Positions 52,633 to 61,252 of a DNA stretch of 64,000 nt are shown here, piece by piece. Below the pieces are notes generated by a model. It had not been told where the DNA came from. It did not search any database and saw only the letters and a list, made by a program, of their open reading frames with translations. A program made the translations under genes and the position numbers. Position 1 is the stretch's first letter; each line of letters opens with the position of its first letter. The DNA lies in NCBI GenBank assembly GCA_017626405.1, contig JAGAIS010000001.1:294885-358884 (forward strand), written 5' to 3'. This DNA is from Bacilli bacterium (GTDB lineage: Bacteria > Bacillota_I > Bacilli_A > RF39 > UBA660).

Positions 52633-52974
52633 ATGTATAATGAAAGACTATTTTTAACACCTCAAGAAATACTTGATAAAGAATTTAAAGTTGATGCTAA
52701 GGGTTATAGACCTCAAGAGGTTGATAAATTCTTAGATATGGTTATAAGAGATTATACAGAATTCATGAGTATTATTAAGAAACTTCAAAGTGATAATAAG
52801 GTGCTTGCTGAGGATAATGCGAGAATTAAAGCCGAATATAGAAAATTAAAAGCAGTTATTGATTCAGCTGAAGATGCAACGAATAATAATGGTGGGAAAA
52901 TGAATTTTAATAATTTAGATCTTCTTAAAAGAATTAGTAATCTAGAAAAAATAGTATACGGTAAAGAAGAATAA
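52633..52974 (+). CDS. gpsB: Cell-division protein GpsB (DivIVA family)
   Basis: A 113-residue DivIVA-domain protein. LFLTPQEILDKEFKVDAKGYRPQEVDKFLD is in outline the conserved N-terminal domain: TP.EI...EF......GY...EVD.FLD. A coiled coil (about 40-75) and a C-terminal helix follow. GpsB links wall synthesis enzymes to the septum in Firmicutes. Length is normal (~100-115). As in Bacillus, rnpB follows directly; here the rnpB P1 stem includes the gpsB stop codon. AAGAAGGGTG is the ribosome site. Confidence 0.95.
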   Translation: MYNERLFLTPQEILDKEFKVDAKGYRPQEVDKFLDMVIRDYTEFMSIIKKLQSDNKVLAEDNARIKAEYRKLKAVIDSAEDATNNNGGKMNFNNLDLLKRISNLEKIVYGKEE

Positions 52975-53318
52975 TATCTTAGGTAAACGCGGCATACTTG
53001 ATATGTTGAGGAAAGTCCATGCTCGCACAATCTGTGATGGTTGTAGTGTTCGTGCTAGAGGAGAAAGTAACTCTAGGTAAGTATTACTTAACGGCTCCGA
53101 GGTAACCTCAAATGGTTATAGTAGGTATAAAAGTGCCAAAGAGACGAGCTGTCTTGGAAACTTGACAGGTGGAACGTGGTAAACCCCGCGAGCGAGAAAT
53201 CCAAATTTGGTAGGAGAGTCTTTGGAAACGAATAAGAAGGGACCAAAGGACACGTAAGTGTAGATAAATGTTTACCATTCCTTTTAGGAATACAAAACAT
53301 GGCTTATTAGATATTATT
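52975..53318 (+). ncRNA. rnpB: RNase P RNA, type B
   Basis: A ~340-base RNA with the conserved cores GAGGAAAGTCCATGCTCGCAC near the 5' end (given here over 20 bases only in part: GGAAAGTCCATGCTCGC), AGTGTTCGTGCTAGAGG, ACGTGGTAAACCCCGCGAGCG-like core, and AAAACATGGCTTA near the 3' end, close to the Bacillus type B RNA. It cuts the 5' leader off pre-tRNAs. The outer P1 helix ATAATATCT (52971-52979)/AGATATTAT (53309-53317) is followed by a T run and doubles as the terminator. The mature ends cannot be fixed from sequence. Confidence 0.95.
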
Positions 53319-53350
53319 TTTTTTAATTTAATAAAAAGGGAGTGGTACTT

Positions 53351-53824
53351 TTGATTGAAGCAGGTAAAATGCTAAAAAGTACAAGAGAATCTTCTTCATT
53401 GTCTCTAGAGGAAGTAAGTGAAGACTTAAATATACCGGTCATTGAATTAGAACAAATTGAGGCTGGATCTATCGGATCATTTACTGACATATATGAATTA
53501 AAGGGAATGTTACTCGAATATGCTAAATATTTAGGAGTTTCTACCGATTATGTTGTAAACAAATTTAATGAGTATATGTTTGATTATACTTCGAAAATTC
53601 CAATGGCGGAAATAGAGAAAAAAGTAAGAGAAAAAGAGCGAGTGCAAGAAGATGAAGATCGTATTGCGAGTCCATATACGAGAGCGACAAAAAAAGAGAA
53701 AAGTTTACCATATATCATAGTAGGTGTAATAATTGGATTTTTAGTTATACTTGCTGTGTTGTGGAGCATTAAACAAATTACAATAGATAATAATGTAACT
53801 AGTTTTAATACATACATTAATTAA
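53351..53824 (+). CDS. Helix-turn-helix membrane protein (RodZ/YmfM-like)
   Basis: A 157-residue protein. The N-terminal HTH_25-type domain (LKSTRESSSLSLEEVSEDL, then ELEQIEAGSI, then LKGMLLEYAKYLGV) is that of RodZ; a basic linker and one membrane helix (about 120-142) follow, then a very short outer part. The full-length RodZ outer domain is missing, as in Bacillus YmfM. RodZ ties the MreB cell-shape machinery to the membrane. TTG 53351 is chosen because AGGGAGTGG lies 8 bases upstream. It precedes pgsA, the same order as ymfM-pgsA in Bacillus. Confidence 0.85.
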   Translation: MIEAGKMLKSTRESSSLSLEEVSEDLNIPVIELEQIEAGSIGSFTDIYELKGMLLEYAKYLGVSTDYVVNKFNEYMFDYTSKIPMAEIEKKVREKERVQEDEDRIASPYTRATKKEKSLPYIIVGVIIGFLVILAVLWSIKQITIDNNVTSFNTYIN

Positions 53825-53834
53825 GGAGAGTTTT

Positions 53835-54428
53835 ATGAATTTACCAAATAGAATAACGATATCGAGAATTATTTTATCAATAGCACTTCTAGTGTTATTA
53901 GTATTTCCTTTTGATTTATGTGAAATAGAAATACCATCGTATTTAGTTTTTGGAAAAATCAATATTAGTTTATTATATATTATAGGAGGAGTTATCTTTC
54001 TAATTGCGTCAATAACTGATTTTATAGACGGCAATATTGCTAGAAAAAAAGGATTAGTGACTGATTTTGGAAAGGTTATGGATGCTATAGCTGATAAAGT
54101 ATTAGTCAATGGAACATTAGTTGTTCTTGCTTGTAATGGCTTAATCGATACAATAATTCCTGTAATTATAATTACGCGAGATATATTTGTCGATTCTATT
54201 AAGATGGTTGCCGGAAGTAAGGGAGGCGCTGTTGGTGCAAGTATTTTAGGAAAACTTAAAACGATTTGTATGATGACAGGTCTAACACTTACATTCTTCT
54301 CAAATATTCCTTTTGAACTTATAGGAATCGATGTTGCAACAGGACTTCTATATATTGCAGCAGTATTATCGATAGTAAGTGGTATTCAATATTACATAGT
54401 TAATAAAGAGCACTTTAAAGAAAGATAG
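53835..54428 (+). CDS. pgsA: CDP-diacylglycerol-glycerol-3-phosphate 3-phosphatidyltransferase
   Basis: A 197-residue membrane enzyme with about five helices. DGNIARKKGLVTDFGKVMD is the CDP-alcohol phosphotransferase motif DG..AR........G...D...D (the last Asp follows in AIADK). NLPNRITISR at the start is also typical. It makes phosphatidylglycerol phosphate, the precursor of phosphatidylglycerol, which in turn supplies LtaS. AAGGAGAG is the ribosome site, 10 bases after the RodZ-like stop. cinA, between pgsA and recA in Bacillus, is absent here. Confidence 0.95.
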   Translation: MNLPNRITISRIILSIALLVLLVFPFDLCEIEIPSYLVFGKINISLLYIIGGVIFLIASITDFIDGNIARKKGLVTDFGKVMDAIADKVLVNGTLVVLACNGLIDTIIPVIIITRDIFVDSIKMVAGSKGGAVGASILGKLKTICMMTGLTLTFFSNIPFELIGIDVATGLLYIAAVLSIVSGIQYYIVNKEHFKER

Positions 54429-54431
54429 AGT

Positions 54432-54460
54432 AAAAAATCTTCAATATGAAGATTTTTTTT
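54432..54460 (+). terminator. Intrinsic terminator after pgsA
   Basis: AAAAAATCTTC (54432-54442) pairs with GAAGATTTTTT (54448-54458), loop AATAT. Confidence 0.9.
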
Positions 54461-54524
54461 GTTTTTTTATAGTAAAATGAACTTTTTTTGTTAATATATA
54501 AATTAGAAGAGAAAATTGTTATTA

Positions 54525-54577
54525 AGTACATTTGTTCGAAAAAAGTATTGACAAATTATTTTCGGCTTTGATAAAAT
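54525..54577 (+). promoter_or_regulatory. recA promoter with a LexA-box-like site
   Basis: TTGACA (54548-54553), an 18-base spacer, TAAAAT (54572-54577). Upstream, AGTACATTTGTTCG (54525-54538) matches 8 of 10 fixed bases of the Firmicute LexA box CGAACnnnnGTTCG. The box lies before the -35 and is only a candidate. Confidence 0.6.
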
Positions 54578-54617
54578 AATAATGTAAACAAAATAATAGT
54601 ACATAAAGGAGACAATT

Positions 54618-55628
54618 ATGAAGAAGATAGAGACGACTACTGATGATAAAGATAAAGCATTAGAACAAGTTATGGCTGACATTGAAAAACAATTTGGTAA
54701 GGGAGCCATAATGAAACTTGGAAGTGAATCGCATATGGAAATTGAAGTTACACCATCAGGTTCCATTGCGCTTGATGTTGCTTTGGGAGTTGGAGGATTT
54801 CCAAAAGGTAGAATAATCGAGGTATTTGGTCCTGAATCATCAGGTAAGACAACGATAGCTCTACAAGCTGTAGCTGAAGTTCAAAAGCGCGGAGGAAGAG
54901 CCGCATATATTGATGCCGAACATGCTTTAGACCCTGTCTATGCAAAAAATTTAGGAGTAAATATAGATGAGTTACTTTTATCTCAACCAGATACTGGGGA
55001 ACAAGCTTTAGAGATATGTGAAGCATTAGTCAGAAGTAATGCAGTTGCTATAGTAGTTATAGATTCTGTTGCTGCTTTAGTTCCACAAGCAGAAATTGAA
55101 GGTGAGATGGGAGATTCGCATGTTGGCTTACAAGCAAGACTTATGAGTCAAGCTTTGCGTAAACTTTCCGGTATTATTAATAAGACTAATACGACAGCAA
55201 TATTTATTAATCAACTTCGCGAGAAGGTTGGAGTTATGTTTGGGAATCCAGAAACTACACCGGGTGGTAGAGCATTGAAATTCTACGCTTCTATTAGACT
55301 TGATGTTAGAAGGGGAGAACAGATAAAAGTTGGAGATTCAGTAATTGGTAATAGAACAAATATCAAGGTCGTTAAGAATAAGGTTGCGCCTCCTTTTAAG
55401 TCGGCAAGTGTTGATATGATGTATGGCGAGGGAATTTCAAGAGAGGGAGAGTTGTGTGATATTGCTGCAGACTTAGGTATAGTCGAAAAGTCTGGTGCAT
55501 GGTATTCATACAATGGCGAAAAAATTGGTCAAGGTAAGGAAAACACAAAAATATTCTTGAAGAATAATCCGGAAATTGCTGAAGAAATTGAAGGGCTTAT
55601 TCGCGAACATTATGAATTTAAAGATTGA
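54618..55628 (+). CDS. recA: Recombinase RecA
   Basis: A 336-residue RecA, normal length. Walker [10 protein letters not shown], catalytic Glu in [21 protein letters not shown]-type region, Walker [10 protein letters not shown], loop L2 [18 protein letters not shown] in outline, and [10 protein letters not shown] are present. It forms filaments on single-stranded DNA and drives homologous recombination and the SOS response. AAAGGAGAC is the ribosome site. It is followed by a terminator and then rny, the usual Firmicute order. Confidence 0.99.
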   Translation: MKKIETTTDDKDKALEQVMADIEKQFGKGAIMKLGSESHMEIEVTPSGSIALDVALGVGGFPKGRIIEVFGPESSGKTTIALQAVAEVQKRGGRAAYIDAEHALDPVYAKNLGVNIDELLLSQPDTGEQALEICEALVRSNAVAIVVIDSVAALVPQAEIEGEMGDSHVGLQARLMSQALRKLSGIINKTNTTAIFINQLREKVGVMFGNPETTPGGRALKFYASIRLDVRRGEQIKVGDSVIGNRTNIKVVKNKVAPPFKSASVDMMYGEGISREGELCDIAADLGIVEKSGAWYSYNGEKIGQGKENTKIFLKNNPEIAEEIEGLIREHYEFKD

Positions 55629-55658
55629 GAATTACTTGGTAATTCTTTTCTTTTTTTC
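55629..55658 (+). terminator. Intrinsic terminator after recA
   Basis: AGAATTAC (55629-55636) pairs with GTAATTCT (55640-55647), followed by a long T-rich tract. Confidence 0.85.
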
Positions 55659-55753
55659 TTGTAAAAGATAAAATTATAATCTATAATAAATTTATAGATA
55701 TATATTCTCTATTTAGCTAGAGATTTTCTATAAATAAGATTTGGAGGGTACAT

Positions 55754-57307
55754 ATGGAATTTAACACAATGTCCATTATTACTCTTCTCATTGGTCTTGT
55801 AGTTGGGGCTCTAATTATATTTATTATTAATAAAGTGAGTGGAGTAGGAGCTGAAAAGAAAGCTGAAAAGCTAATTAATGATGCAAAAAAAGAAGCAGAA
55901 AAGCACAAACGTGATAGTTTATTAGAATTAAAAGAAGAGAGTTTTAAATTAAAACAGGAAACTGATAAAGAAATTAAAGAGAAAAAACTTGAAATTCAAG
56001 CGAGTGAAGAACGACTTTTACAAAGAGAGAAATCTTTAGATAAACGAGAAGAGATGTTACAAAATCGCGATAATCTTCTTGAACAAAAAGATAATAATTT
56101 AACTGCTTTACAAAAACAAGTCCAAGAGAAGGATATAAAAATGGATGAACTTCTTAAGGAAGAAATGGACAAATTAGAGTCTATTGCTAAGTTTTCTAAG
56201 GAAAAAGCTCATGACTTAATCATGAAAAGAGTAGAGAGTGACATGGAAATTGAAATTGCTGAATTTATTAAAGAGAAGGAAGCAGAAGCTAGATTAGAAG
56301 TTGATGAAAAAGCAAAAAATTTACTTGTTAACTCTATGGAAAAGTATTCAAATGATGTTACTAATATTCAAACTGTATCGACAATTAATTTGCCTAATGA
56401 TGAAATGAAAGGTAGACTAATAGGTAGAGAGGGAAGAAATATTCGTACAATTGAGGCAGTAACTGGAGTTGATTTAATAATTGATGATACTCCTGAAGCT
56501 ATTGTTATCTCATCTTTTGATCCTTTCAGAAGAGAAATAGCAAAACAAACGATTGAAACATTAATTAAAGATGGAAGAATTCACCCAACTAGAATTGAAG
56601 AAATCTATGATAAAGTTTCAAAGGATATGAATACTCGAGTTACAGAGATTGGTAAGAATGCCGTATATGAACTAGGATTATCGAAGATTGATCCAGAATT
56701 AGTTAACTATATTGGAAAACTTAACTTCCGTACTAGTTATGGTCAAAACGCATTACAACATTCTATAGAGGTTGCTAACCTATGTGGAATTATGGCATCA
56801 GAACTAGGAGAGAATGTAATGCTTGCTAAACGTGCTGGTTTACTTCATGATATTGGTAAGTCGATTGATTTTGAAGTAGAGGGAAGTCATGTTGATATTG
56901 GAGTAGATATTGCTAAGAAGTATGGAGAAGATGAAGTAGTAATTAATTCAATAGCTAGTCATCATGGAGATGCCGAGCAAACTAGTATTATCTCTTGTTT
57001 AGTACAAATTGCTGATACTTTAAGTGCAGCAAGACCTGGAGCAAGAAATGATTCGATGGAAAATTATATTAAGAGATTAGAAACATTGGAAAGTTTAGGA
57101 AATTCATTCGAAGGCGTAGATAAGAGTTATGCTATGCAAGCAGGACGTGAAATACGTGTTATTGTTAAACCGGATGAAGTTGATGATCTAAAGAGCTTTA
57201 AAATTGCTCGCGAGTTAAAATCAAAAATTGAATCTGAAATGCAATATCCAGGAACAATTAAGATTACAGTAATTAGAGAGACGAGAGCTCAAGAAGAAGC
57301 TAAATAA
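55754..57307 (+). CDS. rny: Ribonuclease Y
   Basis: A 517-residue RNase Y of standard length. An N-terminal membrane anchor (about residues 5-27) is followed by a long coiled coil (30-200), a KH RNA-binding domain ([21 protein letters not shown]) (about 210-270) and an HD domain with the catalytic [10 protein letters not shown]. It is the main endonuclease starting mRNA decay in Firmicutes and is held at the membrane. TTGGAGGGT is the ribosome site. Confidence 0.98.
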   Translation: MEFNTMSIITLLIGLVVGALIIFIINKVSGVGAEKKAEKLINDAKKEAEKHKRDSLLELKEESFKLKQETDKEIKEKKLEIQASEERLLQREKSLDKREEMLQNRDNLLEQKDNNLTALQKQVQEKDIKMDELLKEEMDKLESIAKFSKEKAHDLIMKRVESDMEIEIAEFIKEKEAEARLEVDEKAKNLLVNSMEKYSNDVTNIQTVSTINLPNDEMKGRLIGREGRNIRTIEAVTGVDLIIDDTPEAIVISSFDPFRREIAKQTIETLIKDGRIHPTRIEEIYDKVSKDMNTRVTEIGKNAVYELGLSKIDPELVNYIGKLNFRTSYGQNALQHSIEVANLCGIMASELGENVMLAKRAGLLHDIGKSIDFEVEGSHVDIGVDIAKKYGEDEVVINSIASHHGDAEQTSIISCLVQIADTLSAARPGARNDSMENYIKRLETLESLGNSFEGVDKSYAMQAGREIRVIVKPDEVDDLKSFKIARELKSKIESEMQYPGTIKITVIRETRAQEEAK

Positions 57308-57333
57308 AAACACCAAATTTTTGGTGTTTTTTT
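57306..57333 (+). terminator. Intrinsic terminator after rny
   Basis: AAAAACACCAA (57306-57316) pairs with TTGGTGTTTTT (57321-57331). Confidence 0.9.
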
Positions 57334-57374
57334 AATAATTATATTGTATAATCTTATTATAGGAGGAAGATAGT

Positions 57375-57974
57375 ATGGGAAAAGTTAAAGTTAATTCTGG
57401 ACTAGCATCAGTTATCGTGCTTGCATCTCTATTTGCTGGATGGCAAACATTATTAATTGTTGTTGCATTGCTTTTGTTATTCTGTGATATGGATGAAAAA
57501 GTAAAGGGTATTATTGTTAAGGTTGTATCTTTTTATGCAGCTCTAGCTTTAGTTTCGCTAGGATGGGGATTAATTACTGATTTAGTTGATTTAATAATTG
57601 AATCACTAGATAAACTAATAGCTGTAGTTAACGGATATTTAGATTATGCAAATCGTATCGATATTACTAAATTAACAGCTTATGTACTTAATCCAGTTAG
57701 TTCATTGGTCGATATTGCTGATGGCATTATTTCTTACTTACTTGTATTTGCAAAATTTGCATTTATTATTGCAGTTTTAGGAAATAAACAAGTAAAAGAA
57801 AATCCAATCATTAAGAAGATTAATGAATTTGTTGAAAAAGTTGTAGCTTTCATTAATAATATCGAAGTTGGAAATGTTGCTCAAGAAACTCCAACTTCAG
57901 TTGCAACAAACCCAGCACCAGTTGCTCAAGCACAGGTAGCAGAAACGGAAACGACAACAAATATTAATGCATAA
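57375..57974 (+). CDS. Membrane hypothetical protein with Pro/Thr-rich tail
   Basis: A 199-residue protein. Three or four hydrophobic segments lie at about residues 8-38, 43-70, and 112-130. An amphipathic middle separates them, and the last ~30 residues are rich in Pro, Ala, Thr and Gln (QETPTSVATNPAPVAQ). No family is recognised. TAGGAGGAAG before the ATG is a strong ribosome site, suggesting high expression. A terminator follows directly. A membrane structural role is possible; nothing in the sequence shows a reaction. Confidence 0.75.
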   Translation: MGKVKVNSGLASVIVLASLFAGWQTLLIVVALLLLFCDMDEKVKGIIVKVVSFYAALALVSLGWGLITDLVDLIIESLDKLIAVVNGYLDYANRIDITKLTAYVLNPVSSLVDIADGIISYLLVFAKFAFIIAVLGNKQVKENPIIKKINEFVEKVVAFINNIEVGNVAQETPTSVATNPAPVAQAQVAETETTTNINA

Positions 57975-58001
57975 AAAAACATCTCTATGATGTTTTTTTT
58001 G
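57973..58001 (+). terminator. Bidirectional terminator between convergent genes
   Basis: AAAAAAACATC (57973-57983) pairs with GATGTTTTTTT (57989-57999), with A and T tracts. It also contains the end of the dGTPase-like gene. Confidence 0.88.
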
Positions 58002-59106
58002 TTTTCTCAAATTCACTTATGAAGAATTCATCAGTCATTCCTGAAATATAGTCGATTACTATCCTTTCATTTGAATTGTTGGCTTTGTAATCATCATTCA
58101 TTTCATCCATGTATTGTTTAAATAGGGAATCTTTAATAGTCTTAGATTTTAAACATTTCAAATAGTATTTAAAAAGGTCGTTAAACATCTTTCTGATTAA
58201 GTCTAATTCATTTTTGGAATTTGCTAAACTGTAAATGTGCTTGTAATTAAAACTTTTAAGATCGCGAATAGCTTTATATACATTGGGAGACATCTCTAAG
58301 TGATTTTTGCCAATTGAGTTTTCTATTATATCTTCCGTTATCGTCGATACAATATCGCGATTATTGTTTCCAAGTATCTCTTGAATGCTCTTTGGAATTT
58401 CTGATATATCAAATACTCCAAGTCTAACAGCATCTTCAATATCCCTTCCAAGATAACCGATGATGTCGCTTATTCTTACAACACATCCCTCAAGAGTCAT
58501 TGGAACTAGTTTTTTAACATAACTTGAGTCTTTATAACATTTATTATAGTCATTTAAAAAATCTTCTACTGTCTTTTTTTGTGGGTAATAGTCCTTTTGA
58601 ACAAATTCACCATTGTGACAAAGAATTCCATCTAAAGTTTGAACACATAGATTTTTTCCTTCTCCGTTATTTTCTAAAATCATTAATTCCCTTACGGATT
58701 GTACATTGTGAAAAAAGTTGCCTTCGCCATTCTTATTAGAAATATCATTTAATATTGCTTCACCTACATGGCCGAATGGAACATGACCAATATCATGTCC
58801 CAAAGCAATAGCTTCAGTTAGATCTTCATTTAAAGAAAGCGCACGAGATATTGTCCTCGCTATTTTACTTACCAATTGAACATGAATAATACGCTTAGAT
58901 ATATGATCATTTAGAGAATTTGAGAATACTTGTGTCTTATCGATATATCTCGTATAAGATAAACTATGAATTATGCGATCTGTATCTCTGAAGTAATTTG
59001 GTCGTAAGTCCTTTTGAATATCTCCATTTAATCTTATAGCATCCTTATCATAAGTTGCATATTTAGATAGGTATTTTTCATGTTTTAACATATTAACTTT
59101 TTTCAT
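57985..59106 (-). CDS. dGTPase-like HD-domain protein
   Basis: A 373-residue HD protein of the deoxyguanosinetriphosphate triphosphohydrolase group. RDTDRIIHSLSYTRYIDKTQVF, in outline the family N-terminal motif R.....I..S...R...TQV, is followed by HISKRIIHVQ (first His), GHDIGHVPFGH (HD pair) and a later Asp (CVVRISDIIGYL). The family removes triphosphate from dNTPs. Start chosen at ATG 59106 (AAGGTGATT upstream); the frame extends nine codons further without a site. It is convergent with the preceding membrane protein. Confidence 0.92.
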   Translation of the reverse strand: MKKVNMLKHEKYLSKYATYDKDAIRLNGDIQKDLRPNYFRDTDRIIHSLSYTRYIDKTQVFSNSLNDHISKRIIHVQLVSKIARTISRALSLNEDLTEAIALGHDIGHVPFGHVGEAILNDISNKNGEGNFFHNVQSVRELMILENNGEGKNLCVQTLDGILCHNGEFVQKDYYPQKKTVEDFLNDYNKCYKDSSYVKKLVPMTLEGCVVRISDIIGYLGRDIEDAVRLGVFDISEIPKSIQEILGNNNRDIVSTITEDIIENSIGKNHLEMSPNVYKAIRDLKSFNYKHIYSLANSKNELDLIRKMFNDLFKYYLKCLKSKTIKDSLFKQYMDEMNDDYKANNSNERIVIDYISGMTDEFFISEFEKTKKTS

Positions 59107-59124
59107 AATAATCACCTTAGAGAT

Positions 59125-59130
59125 ATTATA
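59125..59130 (-). promoter_or_regulatory. -10 element of the dGTPase-like gene
   Basis: TATAAT on the minus strand about 19 bases before the ATG; no clear -35. Confidence 0.5.
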
Positions 59131-59135
59131 CATTA

Positions 59136-59163
59136 ATAAAAAAAACTATTCAATTGAATAGTT
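59136..59163 (-). terminator. Terminator of the ABC importer operon
   Basis: AACTATTC (59144-59151) pairs with GAATAGTT (59156-59163), with a long A tract at lower coordinates giving the minus-strand T run. It spans the permease stop. Confidence 0.85.
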
Positions 59164-59931
59164 CTTTTCGAGTTTATTTATTATTAAATTAAATATTATA
59201 GATAATAATGATAATAGTAGAATACCACACATAACTAAAGATAAGTTAAATACTTGAGTACCATATAGTATTAAATATCCAATTCCTTCTTTACAGCATA
59301 GAAATTCTCCCATAATAACGCCAATTAGATTCATTGAAATATTTATCTTTAGTGAAGATAGTATATATATTCTAGATGAAGGCAATATAAGTTGAAATAA
59401 GGTATCCTTTTTACTAGCACCTAATATTTTAAATAGTTTTATCTGTTCTGTATCACATGATAGAAAACCATTAAGGATAGTAATAGTAGTTACAATTACA
59501 CTTATCAGTAGAGCATTGAATATTATTGAATTAGTATTTGTTCCCAAGATAATTATTATTAAGGGACCTAATGCAACTTTAGGCAAACTATTGATAACCA
59601 TAATAAATGGATCTAATATTTTTTTTAATGTCTTAAATATATAGAGAGTTAAAGATAGAATAAAAGATATAATTCCACAAAGGATAAAAGATACTATTAC
59701 TTCGTATGTTGTTCGCATGATATGGTTAAATAAATTATTGTTTTGATATAATTCAACTAGAGTTTTAAATACTTTAGTTGGGGAAGAGAACAGAAATGAA
59801 TTAATAATATTTAATCGGGATAATACTTCCCATAAAGTAAGAAAGATGATGAGTAATGAAATTTGGGAAATAATAATAATTAATCTATTTCTTTTTAATT
59901 TTTTTAAATATATTTTATGTTCATGTGTCAC
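59146..59931 (-). CDS. ABC importer permease (nitrate/sulfonate/thiamine-precursor type)
   Basis: A 261-residue permease with about six membrane helices and the cytoplasmic coupling loop GASKKDTLFQLILPSSRI, which fits the EAA motif of the SsuC/TauC/ThiX group. It forms the channel for a small nutrient delivered by the binding protein. The start overlaps the ATPase stop by 4 bases (ATGA), so translation is coupled. It is the last gene of the operon. The substrate could be a sulfonate or a thiamine precursor; the sequence does not decide. Confidence 0.9.
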   Translation of the reverse strand: MTHEHKIYLKKLKRNRLIIIISQISLLIIFLTLWEVLSRLNIINSFLFSSPTKVFKTLVELYQNNNLFNHIMRTTYEVIVSFILCGIISFILSLTLYIFKTLKKILDPFIMVINSLPKVALGPLIIIILGTNTNSIIFNALLISVIVTTITILNGFLSCDTEQIKLFKILGASKKDTLFQLILPSSRIYILSSLKINISMNLIGVIMGEFLCCKEGIGYLILYGTQVFNLSLVMCGILLLSLLSIIFNLIINKLEKNYSIE

Positions 59932-60662
59932 TTATTTATCAGCTCCCAAATAGAGTTTGTTATTTCTTCATAATTATTTGTTCTTTCTTTTTCGCTTGGC
60001 AAAGTATCATTATATTCTAAAGTTATTATGTCTTTAATAATAGCAGGTCTTTTTGATAGAACAATAATTCTATCCGATAGCATTAATGCCTCTTTTATAT
60101 CGTGAGTTATAAGAATAGCAGATATATTGAGTTCTCTTATAATTTTGAATACATCATCACTTATACTTAATCTTGTAGTATAATCTAATTTTGAAAAAGG
60201 TTCATCGAGAAATAAAATATCCGGTTTTATAGCAAGAGTACGAATTAGTGCAAGTCTTTGACGCATTCCTCCCGATAGATTTCTTGGATATTCATTTGCG
60301 AATTCTTTTAATCCATATTTTTCTAATAGAGAATTAACATAATCTATATTTTCTTTATTTTTAATAGATTTAAGTTTTAATCCTAAAGTAGCATTTTCAA
60401 ATACCGTTAGCCAAGGAAGTAAGCAATCATTTTGCATCATATATCCAATCTTTAGGTTATCTTTTTTTTCGATACTCCCCGATGATGGTTTATCTATATT
60501 CGTAAGGATATTTAGAATAGTTGACTTGCCACATCCACTCGGACCAATTATACTGACGATTTCATTATCATTTATATCAAAAGATATGTTATCTATAGCT
60601 TCTATTTCTTTAGTTTTAGTATGATAATTCTTTGTCAAATTACTTATACTAATTAATTTCAT
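59928..60662 (-). CDS. ABC importer ATPase (SsuB/TauB type)
   Basis: A 244-residue ATPase. Walker A GPSGCGKS, MMQNDCLLPWLTVFEN (the Q-loop and the LLPW sequence typical of nitrate/sulfonate importers), signature LSGGMRQR, Walker B ILFLDEPFSKLD, and ITHDIKEAL with the H-loop His. It powers uptake by the adjacent permease. It overlaps the upstream binding-protein remnant by 14 bases and the permease gene by 4. All catalytic residues are intact although the binding-protein gene is broken. Confidence 0.95.
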   Translation of the reverse strand: MKLISISNLTKNYHTKTKEIEAIDNISFDINDNEIVSIIGPSGCGKSTILNILTNIDKPSSGSIEKKDNLKIGYMMQNDCLLPWLTVFENATLGLKLKSIKNKENIDYVNSLLEKYGLKEFANEYPRNLSGGMRQRLALIRTLAIKPDILFLDEPFSKLDYTTRLSISDDVFKIIRELNISAILITHDIKEALMLSDRIIVLSKRPAIIKDIITLEYNDTLPSEKERTNNYEEITNSIWELINK

Positions 60663-61085
60663 AGATTAAATCTTTATATTTTACTTTTTCTTTTATTTCA
60701 TTATTATCTAATAAAATATTTTGTAAATTATTAAAACTTTCTTCTGTTATTTTAGGATCTTTAAACCATGAATCGGCCTCTTTATAGTTGCTAATCATCA
60801 TAGTTAATTCCTCAATTGATGTATCTGGGAACTGATTCTTTATTATTTCAGCAATTTCTTTTGGTTCATGTGTATCAACATATTTAAGACCTTTTTCAAT
60901 TCCTCTATAGAATTTATTAATTATATCTTTATTATCTTTTATATAGCTATCTAGAGCATTGAATGCTGTATATGGAACAACTCCTGAATAGGTTCCAATA
61001 GAATCTGCTATAAATCCATATCCCTCATTAACTAATTTACTTGCATTAGGTTCTATTATTTCAACTAAAATGAATAACTTGAAAG
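60649..61085 (-). pseudogene. C-terminal remnant of the ABC importer substrate-binding protein
   Basis: Minus-strand frame open from about 61110 to the stop at 60649-60651, with no start codon in a sensible place. The product reads VEIIEPNASKLVNEGYGF, then YSGVVPYTAFNAL, then GIEKGLKYVDTHEPKEIAE, typical of the C-terminal ~135 residues of NMT1/THI5-like or nitrate/sulfonate-type binding proteins (family pattern FEP.A..L...G.G...S.G...G..PYTA). Homology stops near 61065-61085, and the first ~190 residues with the signal peptide are missing. It overlaps the ATPase start. Next to the break is a serine recombinase gene, so an insertion is likely. The 576 bases from 60663 to 61238 hold this remnant and the small ORF. 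Confidence 0.8.
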
Positions 61086-61114
61086 TTTGCTCATAAATAT
61101 TAATAGGTGATTAT

Positions 61115-61252
61115 ATGGAATTAACTGATAGTTTTTTTGATTCTTACATAGTTATGGTAGCATCTCATTTGTTTTCAGTTCAAAAAATAGATTATTTGTG
61201 TTACCGTTTTATATTAGATAAATATAGAGGATGTTCAGATGAATCTAATTGA
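61115..61252 (+). CDS. Small ORF coupled to the recombinase, 45 residues
   Basis: ATG 61115 follows AATAGGTGAT. The peptide starts MELTDSFFDSYIVMVASHL and has aromatic and Cys residues (IDYLCYRFILDKYRGC). It overlaps the recombinase start by 14 bases and shares its strand, so it is probably translated just before it. It may be a small control protein or excision factor of the element, by position only. Confidence 0.55.
   Translation: MELTDSFFDSYIVMVASHLFSVQKIDYLCYRFILDKYRGCSDESN

Noticed and set aside
54748-55026. Minus-strand open frame inside recA
   Set aside because: Shadow of recA, which is certain.
57985-59106. dGTPase-like gene as part of a Z-DNA pathway with the PurZ-like gene
   Set aside because: It lies 46 kb away and is a common housekeeping or repair family; no evidence for a link.
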